Below are positions 1 to 10,763 of a DNA stretch of 64,000 nucleotides, in pieces. Within the stretch, counting starts at the first letter, position 1. Every line of letters begins with the position of its first letter. Source of the DNA: Carnegiea gigantea (taxonomy: Eukaryota > Streptophyta > Magnoliopsida > Caryophyllales > Cactaceae); NCBI GenBank assembly GCA_029747015.1, contig JAKOGI010000055.1, positions 713,501 through 777,500 of the forward strand. Direction: 5' to 3'. Below the pieces are notes generated by a model, which was not told where the DNA came from, made no database searches, and saw nothing but the letters and a program-made list of their open reading frames with translations. The translations under genes and the position numbers were made by a program.

Positions 1-886
1 TTAACAAGGGGAGCCCTGTTTCTTTCCCCACACCCATGACACCCCTTCCTTCCACCCCATAAAAGAGCCAAACTCCACAGCAAAGCCTACCCCTACAAAG
101 CATGTCCAAACCAACTCCTTTTGACACTAGTAGGTGTTTTAAGTGTCAAGGATTTGGACATACAACTACGGACTTCACAAACCGAAGGGTCATTACTTTG
201 GCCAAATGGGAAGCAGTAAAGAAGGAAGAGAATGAGGAGGAAAAGAAAGCTTATTTGAGGAGAATTAGGAGGAGAACTAAGAAGAAATTATAGAGAAAGC
301 CAATGAGGGAGAAATTTTGGTTTTGAGAAGAGTATTGAGCGGCCAGAAAGGTGTTAAAGATGAGTAAAGGGAAAACATTTTTCATTCTAGGTGCTCAGTT
401 TAAGGGAAGGTTTGTTTCATCATTATAGAGGGAGGAAGTTGTGCCAATATTGTTTCTCTTAGCATGATTGAGAAACTAGGCTTGCAAGCTACAGCCCATC
501 CCCATCCTTACAACATCTAATGCCTAAGCCAAAGCAAGGGATTGTAAGTTAACTCGCGGTGCCTCATTTCATTCTCCATTAGAAAGAACTACCAAGCGGA
601 GTTATGGTGTGATGTGATTCCCATGGATGCATGCCATATCTTACTAGGAAGGCCGTGAATGTATGATCAGAAGGTGATGTATCATGGTTTTCTAAACATA
701 TGCTCTCTCTTTAAAGAAGGTTACAAGATCACCTTAGTACCTTTATCCTCTTCCGAACGCCACGAAAGTAAACCACAACAGAATCATAAGTATTTGAACA
801 TTTTCTTACTTGTTATAAAACACTACTTGCTGTTCAAGGTAAGTACAAAGCTTTCAAGACCAGAAAAGGCTTATTTGGGTGGTTAG
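1..886 (+). pseudogene. Unit 1 gag-pro pseudogene, 3' part
   Basis: The window opens in the Pro-rich linker of gag. The CCHC knuckle at 135-176 keeps C-x2-C-x4-H, but the last Cys is Phe (TTC). The Glu/Lys linker is frameshifted near 260 and stops at 291-293. The protease site reads I-I-E-G-G-S at about 422-439, with the catalytic Asp changed to Glu. The H-I-L-L-G-R-P motif is followed by TGA (656-658) where Trp is expected, then immediately by ATG (659). From there a 75-aa frame stays open to 886; it is the normal tail of this protease. A purine tract (about 963-975) precedes LTR1. Variants such as AACATCTAATGCCTAA are shared only with unit 5. Confidence 0.85.
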
Positions 887-975
887 ATATATTTCAACCT
901 GACGGATTTAAGTTTATACTTGGCAAGTGATTATGTAGCGAATTTGAGGGAAAATTCTCCTTAATAAGGGGAGGA

Positions 976-2251
976 TGAGGGAGAAGCTTAATGCAGCATG
1001 ATGTAGGTTTTCAAAACATTCAAGGAAAGCCATAATCATCATCCAAAGTTCAAGAAAAGAACTATGTTTTGTTATGGTTCAAAACAGTAGCACCTGGGTT
1101 CACATCAGCAAAACAACCCAGTTTTGTTCATCAAGTTACTTAGGCCTCCTTGAGGTTTAAGTTCAATATTTTTGCGTATTTTGGTTCCCCAGGGTGTTAC
1201 TATCTGGACCGGCCAAGAAATTCAAGTTAAATCCAGTGCAAAGTGAAGAACTAAGGTCATTTCGAAAACTACGTTGGATTCTCCCTGGTTCTGCTGGGTT
1301 CTAATTACTTTGCTATTTTTGGTCATTAAAACGTGATTTAACCCTGATTTCTTAGCAGGAGGGCTTCTGCACATGCTGACGGTTCCCCCTAAGCAAGGAA
1401 ATCAACTCTACAACAATTCAAAGCAGGAGAAATTTGATGCACAAAACCGGCCAAATTCGGTACCTTGCACCCAGTGGCCTATGATGTTGTTTGCTCCTTC
1501 CTTTTGCCATCCAATCAAGACATAGCAGCATCATTGGAAGTTAAAAGTAGTTAGGAGCACAATCATTGCCTTTTCATCCTAACCAAAAGCACTACTAATG
1601 GGAATCAAGGCAACAAAGGCAAGTGAGCTTGGATTGGCTAGCCGTAAAGTGCATGTCCTAACATCCTTTTTCTCTATCCTCCACTTGCAAGCAGCCTTCT
1701 GAGGGCTAATTTAGCAGCCTAGGGATGAGTTTATCCCTTAATCTTTTGCTTAGCTAGGCTCATTGCTTGTAATTGGGTTAGTTAAACATGCTTTGTACTT
1801 AAACAGAATGTAAGCTAGTTTTAAGCTTAGTTACAAGATTCCTAATGATGAAGAAACCTCTAAACCATCTAGGTAGCCAAGGGGGGATGTGTATAAGAAG
1901 GCAAGTAGCTCTATTTGCAAAATTAGATTTGAACTTGAGTAAAAGAAAGTTAAGCTTTGCTCCTTTGAGTTTGTTAAAACCCTTTACTTGCTTATCCTAG
2001 CTTTGGCCAAGTTAGGTGGTGATCAAGTGAATGTTAACTCTTTTTTAGGTGGTGTTTCTACATCCTAATCAAGGTTAAGGCCCTAAGCTTGTTCTTAGTG
2101 GTGATTTCTGTATCCAAGAATCAATTAAAATACACTCCGTTTTGTCATCTTTCATTCGTATTCATCCGAATTCAAGCTTAGGTTCTCTTTGAACTTAGCT
2201 AACTTACATTCCCCTTTTGCGTATGAGTTGAATTGGGCCATGCATACATCA
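976..2251 (+). repeat. LTR1 of the array (1276 bp)
   Basis: It starts TGAGGGAGAAGC after a purine tract and ends ACATCA, followed by ACTT and a PBS at 2256-2267 (TGGTATCAGGGC, one change from the iMet consensus). A TATA-like GTGTATAAG lies near 1890 in front of the inferred transcript start. It shares the unusual GTGAATGTTAACTCTTTTTT (from 2027) with LTR5 only. Confidence 0.9.
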
Positions 2252-2372
2252 ACTTTGGTATCAGGGCTAAGTTTCTCCTAGGCCTTGAAACCAGCCCACA
2301 CGTTCCAAAACAACCTTAACACGATCCCCCAAACACAATCCCTAAACACAATCCGTTTACACCTAAATCAGC

Positions 2373-4110
2373 CATAAGCGTGAGTATGAGTTTGAAAGAG
2401 AAAATTGGACCTGTTTTGAAGAACAACCAAGCTATTCGGACTTTAAATCAAGGCCATAAAGATTCTAATCAAGAATTCAAAGTTCAAAATGAGTACTTAA
2501 GAGGGCAGCTTGGTGATTTCATGATGCAAAAATAGAACGTGCTAGCAAGTCCGACCGGTTCTATCTGCTGTGAAGAGGATGAGGCAGTAACCAACCTCAT
2601 AAGTTCATCTAATGAGGGAGAACCATTAACAAAGGGAGGAAAAGAGTGAAGGCAGCCCAATAACTCTAATGATTTTAGAGTTGAAATCCCTGAATTTGAA
2701 GGTAAACTTGATCCAGACGAATTTCTTGAATGGTTACAGACAGTTGAATACATCTTTGAGTATAAGGATGTTTCTGACGATAAGAATGTCAAGTTGGTTG
2801 CTCTTAGGCTCAGGAAGTATACCTGATTATGGTGGACTAACATATGTGCTAAAGGAGTGAGGAGTAGAAAGAGCGAAATTAGAACTCGGGAGAAGACGAA
2901 AGCCAAGTTAAAGTCACGGTTTCTACCCCCAAATTTCACCCAAGATAGTCATCCTCAATCCCCCAGCCTACGGTAACGTCAATGTTGAAGAATACACACG
3001 TGAGTTTGAGAAACTCTTGATTAAGTGTGCGATTTAGGAACCAGAAGAGCAAACCATAGTTAAGCACTTAGGAGGTCTTGAACCTAAGTATGCTAATGTG
3101 GTGGAATTAAAACAATATGCCACTTTTGATGAAGTTTGTGTCTTGGCTGATAAGGTTGAGAAACAAAGGAAATCAAGGCCTTTAAAATGTGAGTTTCCAA
3201 AAAGCCCATCCCAGGATCAACCCTCTAACAAGGGGCGACCCATTTCTTTCCCCACACCCACGGCACCCCTTCCTTCCACCCCACAAAAGAGCCAAACTCC
3301 ACAACAAAGCCTACCCCCACCAAGCATATCCAAACTAACTCCTTTTGGAACTTGTAGGTGTTTTAAGTGTTAAGGATTTGGACAGATATCTTCGGACTGT
3401 AAAAACTGAAGGGTCATTGCTTTGGCCAAATGGGAAGCAGTAAAGGAGGAAGAGAATGAGGAGGAACAGAAAGCTTATTTTGAGGAGAATCAAGAGGAGA
3501 ACTAAGAAGAAGTTAAGGAGAAAGCCGATGAGGGAGAAATGTTGGTTTTGGGAAGAGTATTGAGTGGCTAGAAAGGTGTTAAAGATGAGCAAAGGAAAAA
3601 TATTTTCCATTCTAGGTGCGCGGTTCAAGGAAAGGTTTGTTCCATGATTATAGATGGAGAGAGTTGTGCCAATATTATTTCTTCTAGCATGATTGAGAAG
3701 CTAGGCTTGCAAGCTATAACCCATCCCCATCCTTACAACATCCAATGGCTAAACTAATGCAAGGGATTGGAAATTAACTCCCGGTGCCTCATTTCATTCT
3801 ACATTGGAAAGAACTACCAAGAGGAGTTATGGTGTGACATGATTCCCATGGATGCATGCCATATCTTGCAAGGAAGGCCATGAATGCAAGATCAGAAGGT
3901 GATGCATGATGGTTTTCTAAACACATACTCTCTCTTTAAGGGAGGTAAGAAGATCACCTTAGCACCTTTACCCCCTTTCCAGCACCATAAAATAACCCAT
4001 AATAGAATCATGAGCATTTGAACCTTTTCTTACTTGTCATGAACCACTACTTACTGTTCAAGGTAAGTACAAAGCTTTCAGGACCAAAAAAGGCTTATTT
4101 GGGTCGTTAG
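2373..4110 (+). pseudogene. Unit 2 gag-pro pseudogene
   Basis: This is a full-length but dead copy. The start codon position (2373) is ATA. An in-frame TAG at 2533-2535 replaces a Gln codon just after the coiled-coil segment, and TGA at 2823-2825 interrupts the gag core just before the conserved L-W-W-T. The knuckle (about 3357) has a stop in place of Gln and Gln in place of the zinc-binding His. The protease site is D-G-E-S (about 3652). The unit carries the array-wide TGA at 3881-3883. Its tail ends at the TAG 4108-4110. Diagnostic variants GGGTCGTTAGTAATAT (4101) and CTTGCAAGG are matched in unit 6. Confidence 0.85.
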
Positions 4111-4199
4111 TAATATTTCGGCCTGATGGATTTAAGTTCATAGTTGGCAAGTGATTATCTAGCAAATTTGAGGTCAAATTCTCTTGAACGAGAGGAGGA

Positions 4200-5479
4200 T
4201 GAGTGAGATCCCTCAATGCAGCATGATTTCGGCTTTCAAAACATTCAAGGAAAGCCATAATCATCATCCACAGTTCAAGAAAAGACCCACATTCTGTTTG
4301 AATTCAAAACAGTAGCACCCGGGTTCACTTCAGAAAGGCAAGCCGGTTTTGTTCATCAAGTTACTTGGGCCTCCTTGAGGTTCAAGTTCAATATTTTGGC
4401 ATATTTTAGTTTGTCAGGATTTTAGCTATTAAGACCGGCCAAGAAATTCAATTTAAAGTAGGTATGAAGTGAAGAACAGATGCCATTTTGCAAACTACAC
4501 GGGATTCTGCCTGGTTTCACCCAGTTCTATTTACTTTGCTATTTTAGGCTATCAAAATGTGATTTAACCCTAATTACTTAGTAGGAGGGCTTGTACACAT
4601 CCTAAGGTTTCCCCCCAAGCGAGGAAATTAAGTCTAAATCAATTCAAAGCAAGAGAAATTTGATGCACAAAACTGGTCAAATTCAGTACCTTACACCTGA
4701 TTAGCTATGGTGTTGGTTACCCCTTCTTTTTGCCATCCAATCAAGACCTAACAGCATCATTAGAAGTTCAAAGCAGTTAGGAGCACAATCATAAGTCTTT
4801 TCAGCCTAGCCAAAAGCACTACCATTGGGAATTAAGGCAACAAAGGCAAGTGAGCTTGGATTGGCTAGCTGTAAAGTGCATGTCCCAGCATCTTTTTCTC
4901 TCTCCTCTATGTGCAAGCAGCCTTCTTAAGGCTAACTTAGGAGCTTAGGGATGAGTTTAGTCCATAAGCCTTTCCTTAGCTAGAACTCATTGCTTGCAAT
5001 TAGCTTAGTTAAACATGCTTTATACTTAAACAGAATGTAAGCTAGTTTTAAGCTTAGTTACAGGTTTTCTAATCACAGAGAAAGCTCTAAACCATCTAGA
5101 CAGTGAGGGGGGGGGTGTGCATAAGTAGGCAAGTAGCTATCTCTATAAAGTTAGATTTGAGCTTGAGTTAAAGAAAGTTGAGCTTTGCTTATTTGAGTTT
5201 GTTAAAACACTTTACTTACTTATCCTAGCTTAGGCCGAGTTAGGTGGTGATCAAGTGAGTGTTAACTCTTATTTAGTTGGTATTTCTGTATCCTAATCAA
5301 GCTTAGGCGCCCTAAGCTTATTCTTGATGTGATTTCCGTATCCAGGAATCAGTTTAGATACACTCGATTCCGTCGTCTTTCATTCGGATTCATCCTAATT
5401 CAAGCTTAAGTTGTCTTTGAACTTAGCTAATGTATATTCCCATTTTAAGTGTCAGTTTAATTGGGCCGTGCATACATCA
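4200..5479 (+). repeat. LTR2 of the array (1280 bp)
   Basis: It runs from TGAGTGAGATCC to CATACATCA and is followed by a PBS at 5484-5495 (TGGTATCAGAAC). A run of G's lies near 5106-5114. The variant ATTTAGTTGG and the R/U5 string around TCGTCGTCTTTCATTC are shared with LTR6. Confidence 0.9.
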
Positions 5480-5601
5480 ACTTTGGTATCAGAACTAAGT
5501 TTTTCCTCGGCCTTGAAATCAGCCCATACGTTCCAAAGCAACCTAAAGACATTCCCCCAAACATAATCCCCGAACATAATCTGTTTATATCCAAATCAGT
5601 C

Positions 5602-7334
5602 ATGAGTGCGAGTTTGAGTTTGGAAGGGAAAATCAAAGTTGTTTTGGAGAACAACCAAGCTATTTTAACTTTAAATCAAGAACTTAATGATTCTAATCAA
5701 GAACTAAAATCTCAAAATGAGTACATGAGAAGGCAGCTTGGTGATTTCATGGTGTAAAAACAGAAAGTACTAGCCAGTCCCATCGGTTTTATCCACAGTG
5801 AGGAGGATGAGGCAGCAAGCAACATGAGTTCTTCTAATGAGGAAGAATCAGTAAGGTAGGGAAGACGAGAACAAAGGTAGCCCACTAACTCTAATGATTT
5901 TAGAGTTAAAACCCCTGAATTTGAAGATAAACTTGATCTAGATGAATTTCTAGAATGGTTACGCACAGTCAAATGTATCTTTGAGTGTAGGGATGTTTCT
6001 GAAGATAAGAAAGTCAAGTTGGTTGCTCTTAGGCTTAGGAAGTACGCCTCATTATGGTGGACTAACACATGTGCCGAAAGGGTGAGGAGTAGAAGGAGCA
6101 AAATCAGAACTTGGGAGAAGATAAAAGCTAAGTTAAAGTCACGGTTTCTACCTCAACTTACATCCAAGATAGTTATTCTCAACTCCTAAGCCTAATCTAA
6201 GGTAGCCTCAATGTTGAAGAACACACACGTGAGTTTGAAAAACTCTTGATTAAGTGTGATACTCAGGAACCGAAAGTGTAAACCATAGTTAGGTATTTAG
6301 GAGGCTTTGAACCTAAGTATCCAAATGTGGTGGAATTACAACAATATGCCACTTTTGATGAAGTTTGTGTCTTGGCTCATATGGTTGTGTAACAAATGAA
6401 ATCAAGGCCTTTCAAATGTGAGTTTCTAAAACCCCATCCGAAGATCAACCCTTAAACACGGGGAGCCCCTTTTCTTTCCCCGTACCTACAATACCCCTTC
6501 CTCCCACCCCACAAAAGAGCCAAACTCCACAGTAAAGCCTCCCCCTGTAAAGCATATCCAAACTAGCTCCTTTTGGTATGAGTAGGTGTTTTAAGTGTCA
6601 AGGATTTGGACACATAGCTGCGGACTGCACAAATTGAAGGGTCATTACTTTGGCTAAATGGGAAGTAATAAAGAAGGTAGAGAATAAGGAGGAAAAGAAA
6701 GCTTATTTTGAAGAGAATCTGGAGGAGAACTAAGAAGAAGCTATAGAGAAAGCAGATAAGGGAGAAATGTTAGTTTTAAGAAGAGTATTGAGTTGACAGA
6801 AAGGTGTTAAAGATGAGTGTAAAGGGAAAACATTTTTCACTGTAGGTGCACGGTTCAAGGGAAGGTTTGTTCCATGATTATAGATAGAGGAAGTTGTGCC
6901 AATATTGTTTCTCATAGCATGATTGAGAAACTCGGCTTGCACGTTATAGCCGATCCCCATCCTTACAACATCCAATGACTAAAACCAAGCAACAGATTGT
7001 AAGTTAACTCCCGGGGCCTCATTTCATTCTCTATTGGAAAGAACTACCAATAGGAGTTATGGTGTGATGTGATTCCTATGGATGCATGCCATATCTTACT
7101 CGGAAGGCCGTGAGTGTATGATCAGAAGGTGAAGCATGATGGTTTTCTAAACACATGCTCTCTCTTTAAGGGACGTAAGAAGATTACCTTAGTACCTTTA
7201 TCCCCTTCCCAATGCCACAAAAGTAAACCACCACAGAATCATAAGCATTTGAACCTTTTCTTACTTGTTATGAACCACCATTCAAGGTAAGTACAAAGCT
7301 TTCAAGACCAGAAGAGGATTATTTAGGTGGTTAG
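5602..7334 (+). pseudogene. Unit 3 gag-pro pseudogene, with an intact CCHC knuckle
   Basis: The start ATG at 5602 opens a ~51-codon N-terminal helix segment that stops at 5755 (TAA for a Lys/Gln position). A further TAG lies near 5857. The gag core to about 6130 is otherwise recognisable (L-W-W-T kept). The knuckle at about 6587-6628 (C-F-K-C-Q-G-F-G-H-I-A-A-D-C) is the only one in the array with all four zinc ligands, but a CGA-to-TGA stop follows within three codons. The protease site reads D-R-G-S (about 6884). The array-wide TGA is at 7111-7113, followed here by GTG rather than ATG. It pairs with unit 7 (GCGAGTTTGAGTTTG, GAGTACATGAGAAGG). Confidence 0.85.
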
Positions 7335-7423
7335 CAATATTTCAGCCTGGCCGATTTAAGTTCATACTTGGTAGGTGATTATCTAGTGAATTTGAGGGAA
7401 AATTCTCTTCAACAAGGGGAGGA

Positions 7424-7509
7424 TTAGGGAGATCCCTCAATACAGCATGATTTAGGCTTTGGAAACATTCAAGGAAAGCCATAATCATCATCCAAAGTTG
7501 ACATGCGTT
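7424..7509 (+). repeat. LTR3 stump, ~85 bp left after a deletion
   Basis: The first ~85 bp of the LTR are present (TAGGGAGATCCC, TG mutated to TA). The sequence then passes at CGTT (7506-7509) directly into the leader just upstream of the unit 4 gag. About 1285 bp are missing relative to neighbours: the rest of the LTR, the PBS and ~50 bp of leader. CGTT occurs at both predicted break points (LTR ACATGCGTTTTG; leader AGACGTTCC), so this fits a microhomology deletion. Confidence 0.82.
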
Positions 7510-7557
7510 CCCCCAAGCACAATCACTGAACACAATCCGTTTATATCTAAATCAGCC

Positions 7558-9273
7558 ATGAGTGTGATTATGAGCTTGAAAGAGAAAACTGAAGCTATTT
7601 TGGAGAACAACTAAGCTATTTCAACTTTAAATCAAGGACATAAAGATCGTAATCAAGAACTCCAAGCTTAAAATGAATACTTGAGAAGGCAGCTTGGTGA
7701 TTTCATGAAGCAAAAATAGAAAGTGCTAGCTAGTCCCACCGGTTCCATCCATGGTGAGGAGGATGAGGCAGCAAGCAACCTCATGAGTTCTTCTAATGAA
7801 GAAGAACCATTAAGGAGGGGAAGAAGAGAACAAAGGCAGCCTACTAACTCTAATGATTTTAGAGTTGAAATCCCTGAATTTGAAGGTAAACTTGATCCAG
7901 ATGAATTTCTTGAATGGTTACACACAGTTGAACACATCTTTGAGAATAAGGATGTTTCTAAAGAGAAGAAAGTCAAGTTGGTTGCGCCTTATTATGGTGG
8001 ACTAAAATATGTGCCGAAAGAGTCAGGAGTAGAAATAACAAAATCAGAACTTGGGAGAAGATGAAAGCTAAGTTAAAGTTAGGGTTTTTACCCCCAAATT
8101 ACATCTGAGATAGTTATTCTCAAATCAAAAACCTAATCCAAGGTAGACTCAATGTTGAAGAATACACACGTGAATTTGGGAAACTCTTGATTAGGTGTGA
8201 TATTCAAGAACCAGAAGAGAAAACCATCGTTGGGCACTTAGGAGGTCTTGAGCCCAAGTGTGCTAATGTGGTTGAATTATAACAATATGCCATTTTTGAT
8301 GAAGTTTGTGTGTTCACTGATAAGGTTGAGCAACAAATGAAATCAAGGCCTTTGAAATGTGAGTTTCCAAAATCCTATCCTATGATCAACCCTTTAACAA
8401 GGTGAGCCCCATTTCTTTCCCCACACCCATGGCACCCTTTCCTTCCACCCCACAAAAGAGCCAAACTCCATGGCAAAGCCTACCCCAACCAAGCATATCC
8501 AAACAAACTCCTTTTAGCACTAGTAGGTGTTGTAAGTGTCAAGGACTTAGATAGATAGTTGTGGGCTGCACAAACCGAAGGGTCATTACTTTGGCCGAAT
8601 GGGAAGCAGTAATGTAGAAAGAGAATGACGAGGAAAAGGAAGCTTATTTTGAGGAGAATCAAGAGGAGGACCAAGAAGAACCTGAGGAGAAAGTCGACAA
8701 GGGAGAAATGTTGGTTTTGAGAGGAGTATTGGGTGGCCAGAAAGGTGTTAAAGTTGAGCAAAGGGAAAACATTTTTCATTTTAGGTTCATGGTTCAAGGG
8801 AGGGTTTGTTCCATCATTATAGATGGAGGGAGTTATGCCAATATTGTTTTTCTTAGCATTATTAAGAAACTAGGCTTGTAAGCTATAGCCCATCCCCATC
8901 CTTGCAACATCCAATGGCTAAACCAAAGCAAGGGATTGGAAATTAACTCCCGGTGCCTCATTTCATTCTACATTGGAAAGAACTGCCAAGAGGAGTTATG
9001 GTGTGACATGATTCCCATAGATGCATGCCACATCTTACTAGGAAGGCCATGAATGTATGATCAGAAGGTGATGTATGATGGTTTTCTGAACACATGCTCT
9101 CTCTTTAATGGAGGTAAGAAGATCACCTTACTGCCTTTATCCCCTTCCCAACGCCACAACAACAAATCACAACAGAATCATAAGCATTTGAACCTTTTCT
9201 TGCTTGTTATGAACCACCATTCAAGGTAAGTACAAAGCTTTGAAGACCAGATGAGGCTTATTTGGGTGGTTAG
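7558..9273 (+). pseudogene. Unit 4 gag-pro pseudogene
   Basis: ATG at 7558 is followed by stops at about 7612 (TAA for Gln) and 7718 (TAG for Gln). A readable gag stretch runs 7723-8064, but ~19 nt are missing just before L-W-W-T (near 7985), which shifts the frame. The knuckle (about 8528) is degraded to C-C-K-C-Q-G-L-R-stop. The protease active site D-G-G-S is kept (about 8821). The array-wide TGA is at 9050-9052 and the tail ends at 9271-9273. No full LTR or PBS lies upstream, so this unit has lost its own 5' control region. Confidence 0.82.
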
Positions 9274-9362
9274 CAATATTTCGGCTTGACGGATTTAAGT
9301 TCATAGTTGGCGGGTGATTATCCAGCAAATTTGAGGGCAAATTCTCTTCAACAAGAGGAGTG

Positions 9363-10641
9363 TGAGGGAGATTCTTCAATTTAGCATATTTAAGCTTTCA
9401 AAACATTCAAGGAAAGCCATAATTATCATCCAAAGTTCAAGAAAAGACCTACATTTTGTTAGGGTTCAAAATAGTAGCACCCAGGTTCACTTCAGCAAAG
9501 CAACACGATTTTGTTCATCAAGTTACTCAGGCCTCCTTAGGTTTAAGTCCAATATTTTGGCATATTTTGGTTCCTCAAGATGTTAGCTATCAAGACCAGC
9601 TAAGAAGTTCAAGTTAAAGTAGGTACGAAGTGAAGAGCCAAGGCTATTTTGCAAACTGCGCTAGATTCTGCCCGGTTTTGCTCGGTTTTGTTTACTTTGC
9701 TATTTTAGGCCATCAAAATGAGATTTAACCCTAATTTCTTGATAGGGGGGCTTGTAAACATCCTGTGGTTTCCCCTTAAGCAAGGAAATCAAGTCTAAGT
9801 CAATTCCAAGCAAGAGAAATTTGATGCATAAAACCGGCCAAATTAGGTACCTTGCACCCGGTTGGCTGTGATGTTGGTTACACCTTCTTTTTTCCATTCA
9901 ATCAAGGCCTAGCAGCATCATTAGAAGTTAAAAACAGTTAGGAGCACAATTATAAGCCTTTTTAGCCTAGCCAAAAGCACTACCAATGGGAATCAAGGCA
10001 ATAAAGGCAAGTGAGCTTGGATTAGCTAGCTGTAAAGTGCATGTCCCAGCATCCTTTTTCTCTATCCTCCCTGTGCAGGCAGCCTTCTTAAGGATAATTT
10101 AGGAGATTAGGGATGAGTTTAGTCCTTAATCTTTTGCTTAGCTAGACTTATTGCGTGCAATTAGCTTAGTTAAACATGCTTTGTACTTAAACAAAATGTA
10201 AGCTAGTTTAAGCTTAGTTGGGGGTTTTCTAATCATGAAGAAACCTCTAAACCGTCTAGGCAACCAAGGGGGGGACGTGTGTAAGCAGGCAAGTAGCTCT
10301 CGCTGTAAAATTAGATTTGAGCTTGAGTTAAGGAAAGTTAAGCTTTGCTTCTTTGAGTTTGTTAAAACACTTCACTTATACTTATCCTAGCTTAGGCCGA
10401 GTTAGATGGTAATCAAGTGAGTCTTAACTCTTATTAAGTTGTGTTTCTACATCCTGATCAAAGTCAATGGCCCTAAGCTTTTTCTTGGTGGTGATTTCTG
10501 CATCCAAGAATCAATTTATATACACTCTACTCTGTCATCTCTCATTCAGATTCATTCTAATTCAAGACTAAGTTCTCTTTGAACTGAGCTAACATACATT
10601 CGCCCTATGAGTGTGAGTTGAATTGGGCCGTGCATAAATCA
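9363..10641 (+). repeat. LTR4 of the array (1279 bp)
   Basis: It runs from TGAGGGAGATTC to CATAAATCA and is followed by an intact PBS TGGTATCAGAGC at 10646-10657. Confidence 0.9.
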
Positions 10642-10763
10642 ACCTTGGTATCAGAGCTATGTTTCTCCTTGGCCTTGAAACCAGCCTATAGGTTCCAAAA
10701 CAGCCTAAAGACGTTCCTCCAAACACAATCCTTGAATATAATTTGTTTACATCCAAATCCACC

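Noticed and set aside
2256..2267. tRNA-like matches at TGGTATCAGAGC sites
   Set aside because: These are primer-binding sites complementary to the 3' end of initiator tRNA, not tRNA genes; no cloverleaf surrounds them.
2484..2939. Antisense open frames over the gag core in most units (also 5712-6101, 10874-11350, 44227-44616 and others), giving Leu/Phe/Ser-rich, membrane-like proteins
   Set aside because: They are mirror images of gag: Lys/Glu-rich sense codons read antisense as Phe/Leu/Ser codons with few stops. They recur because gag recurs, and no start context or domain supports them.
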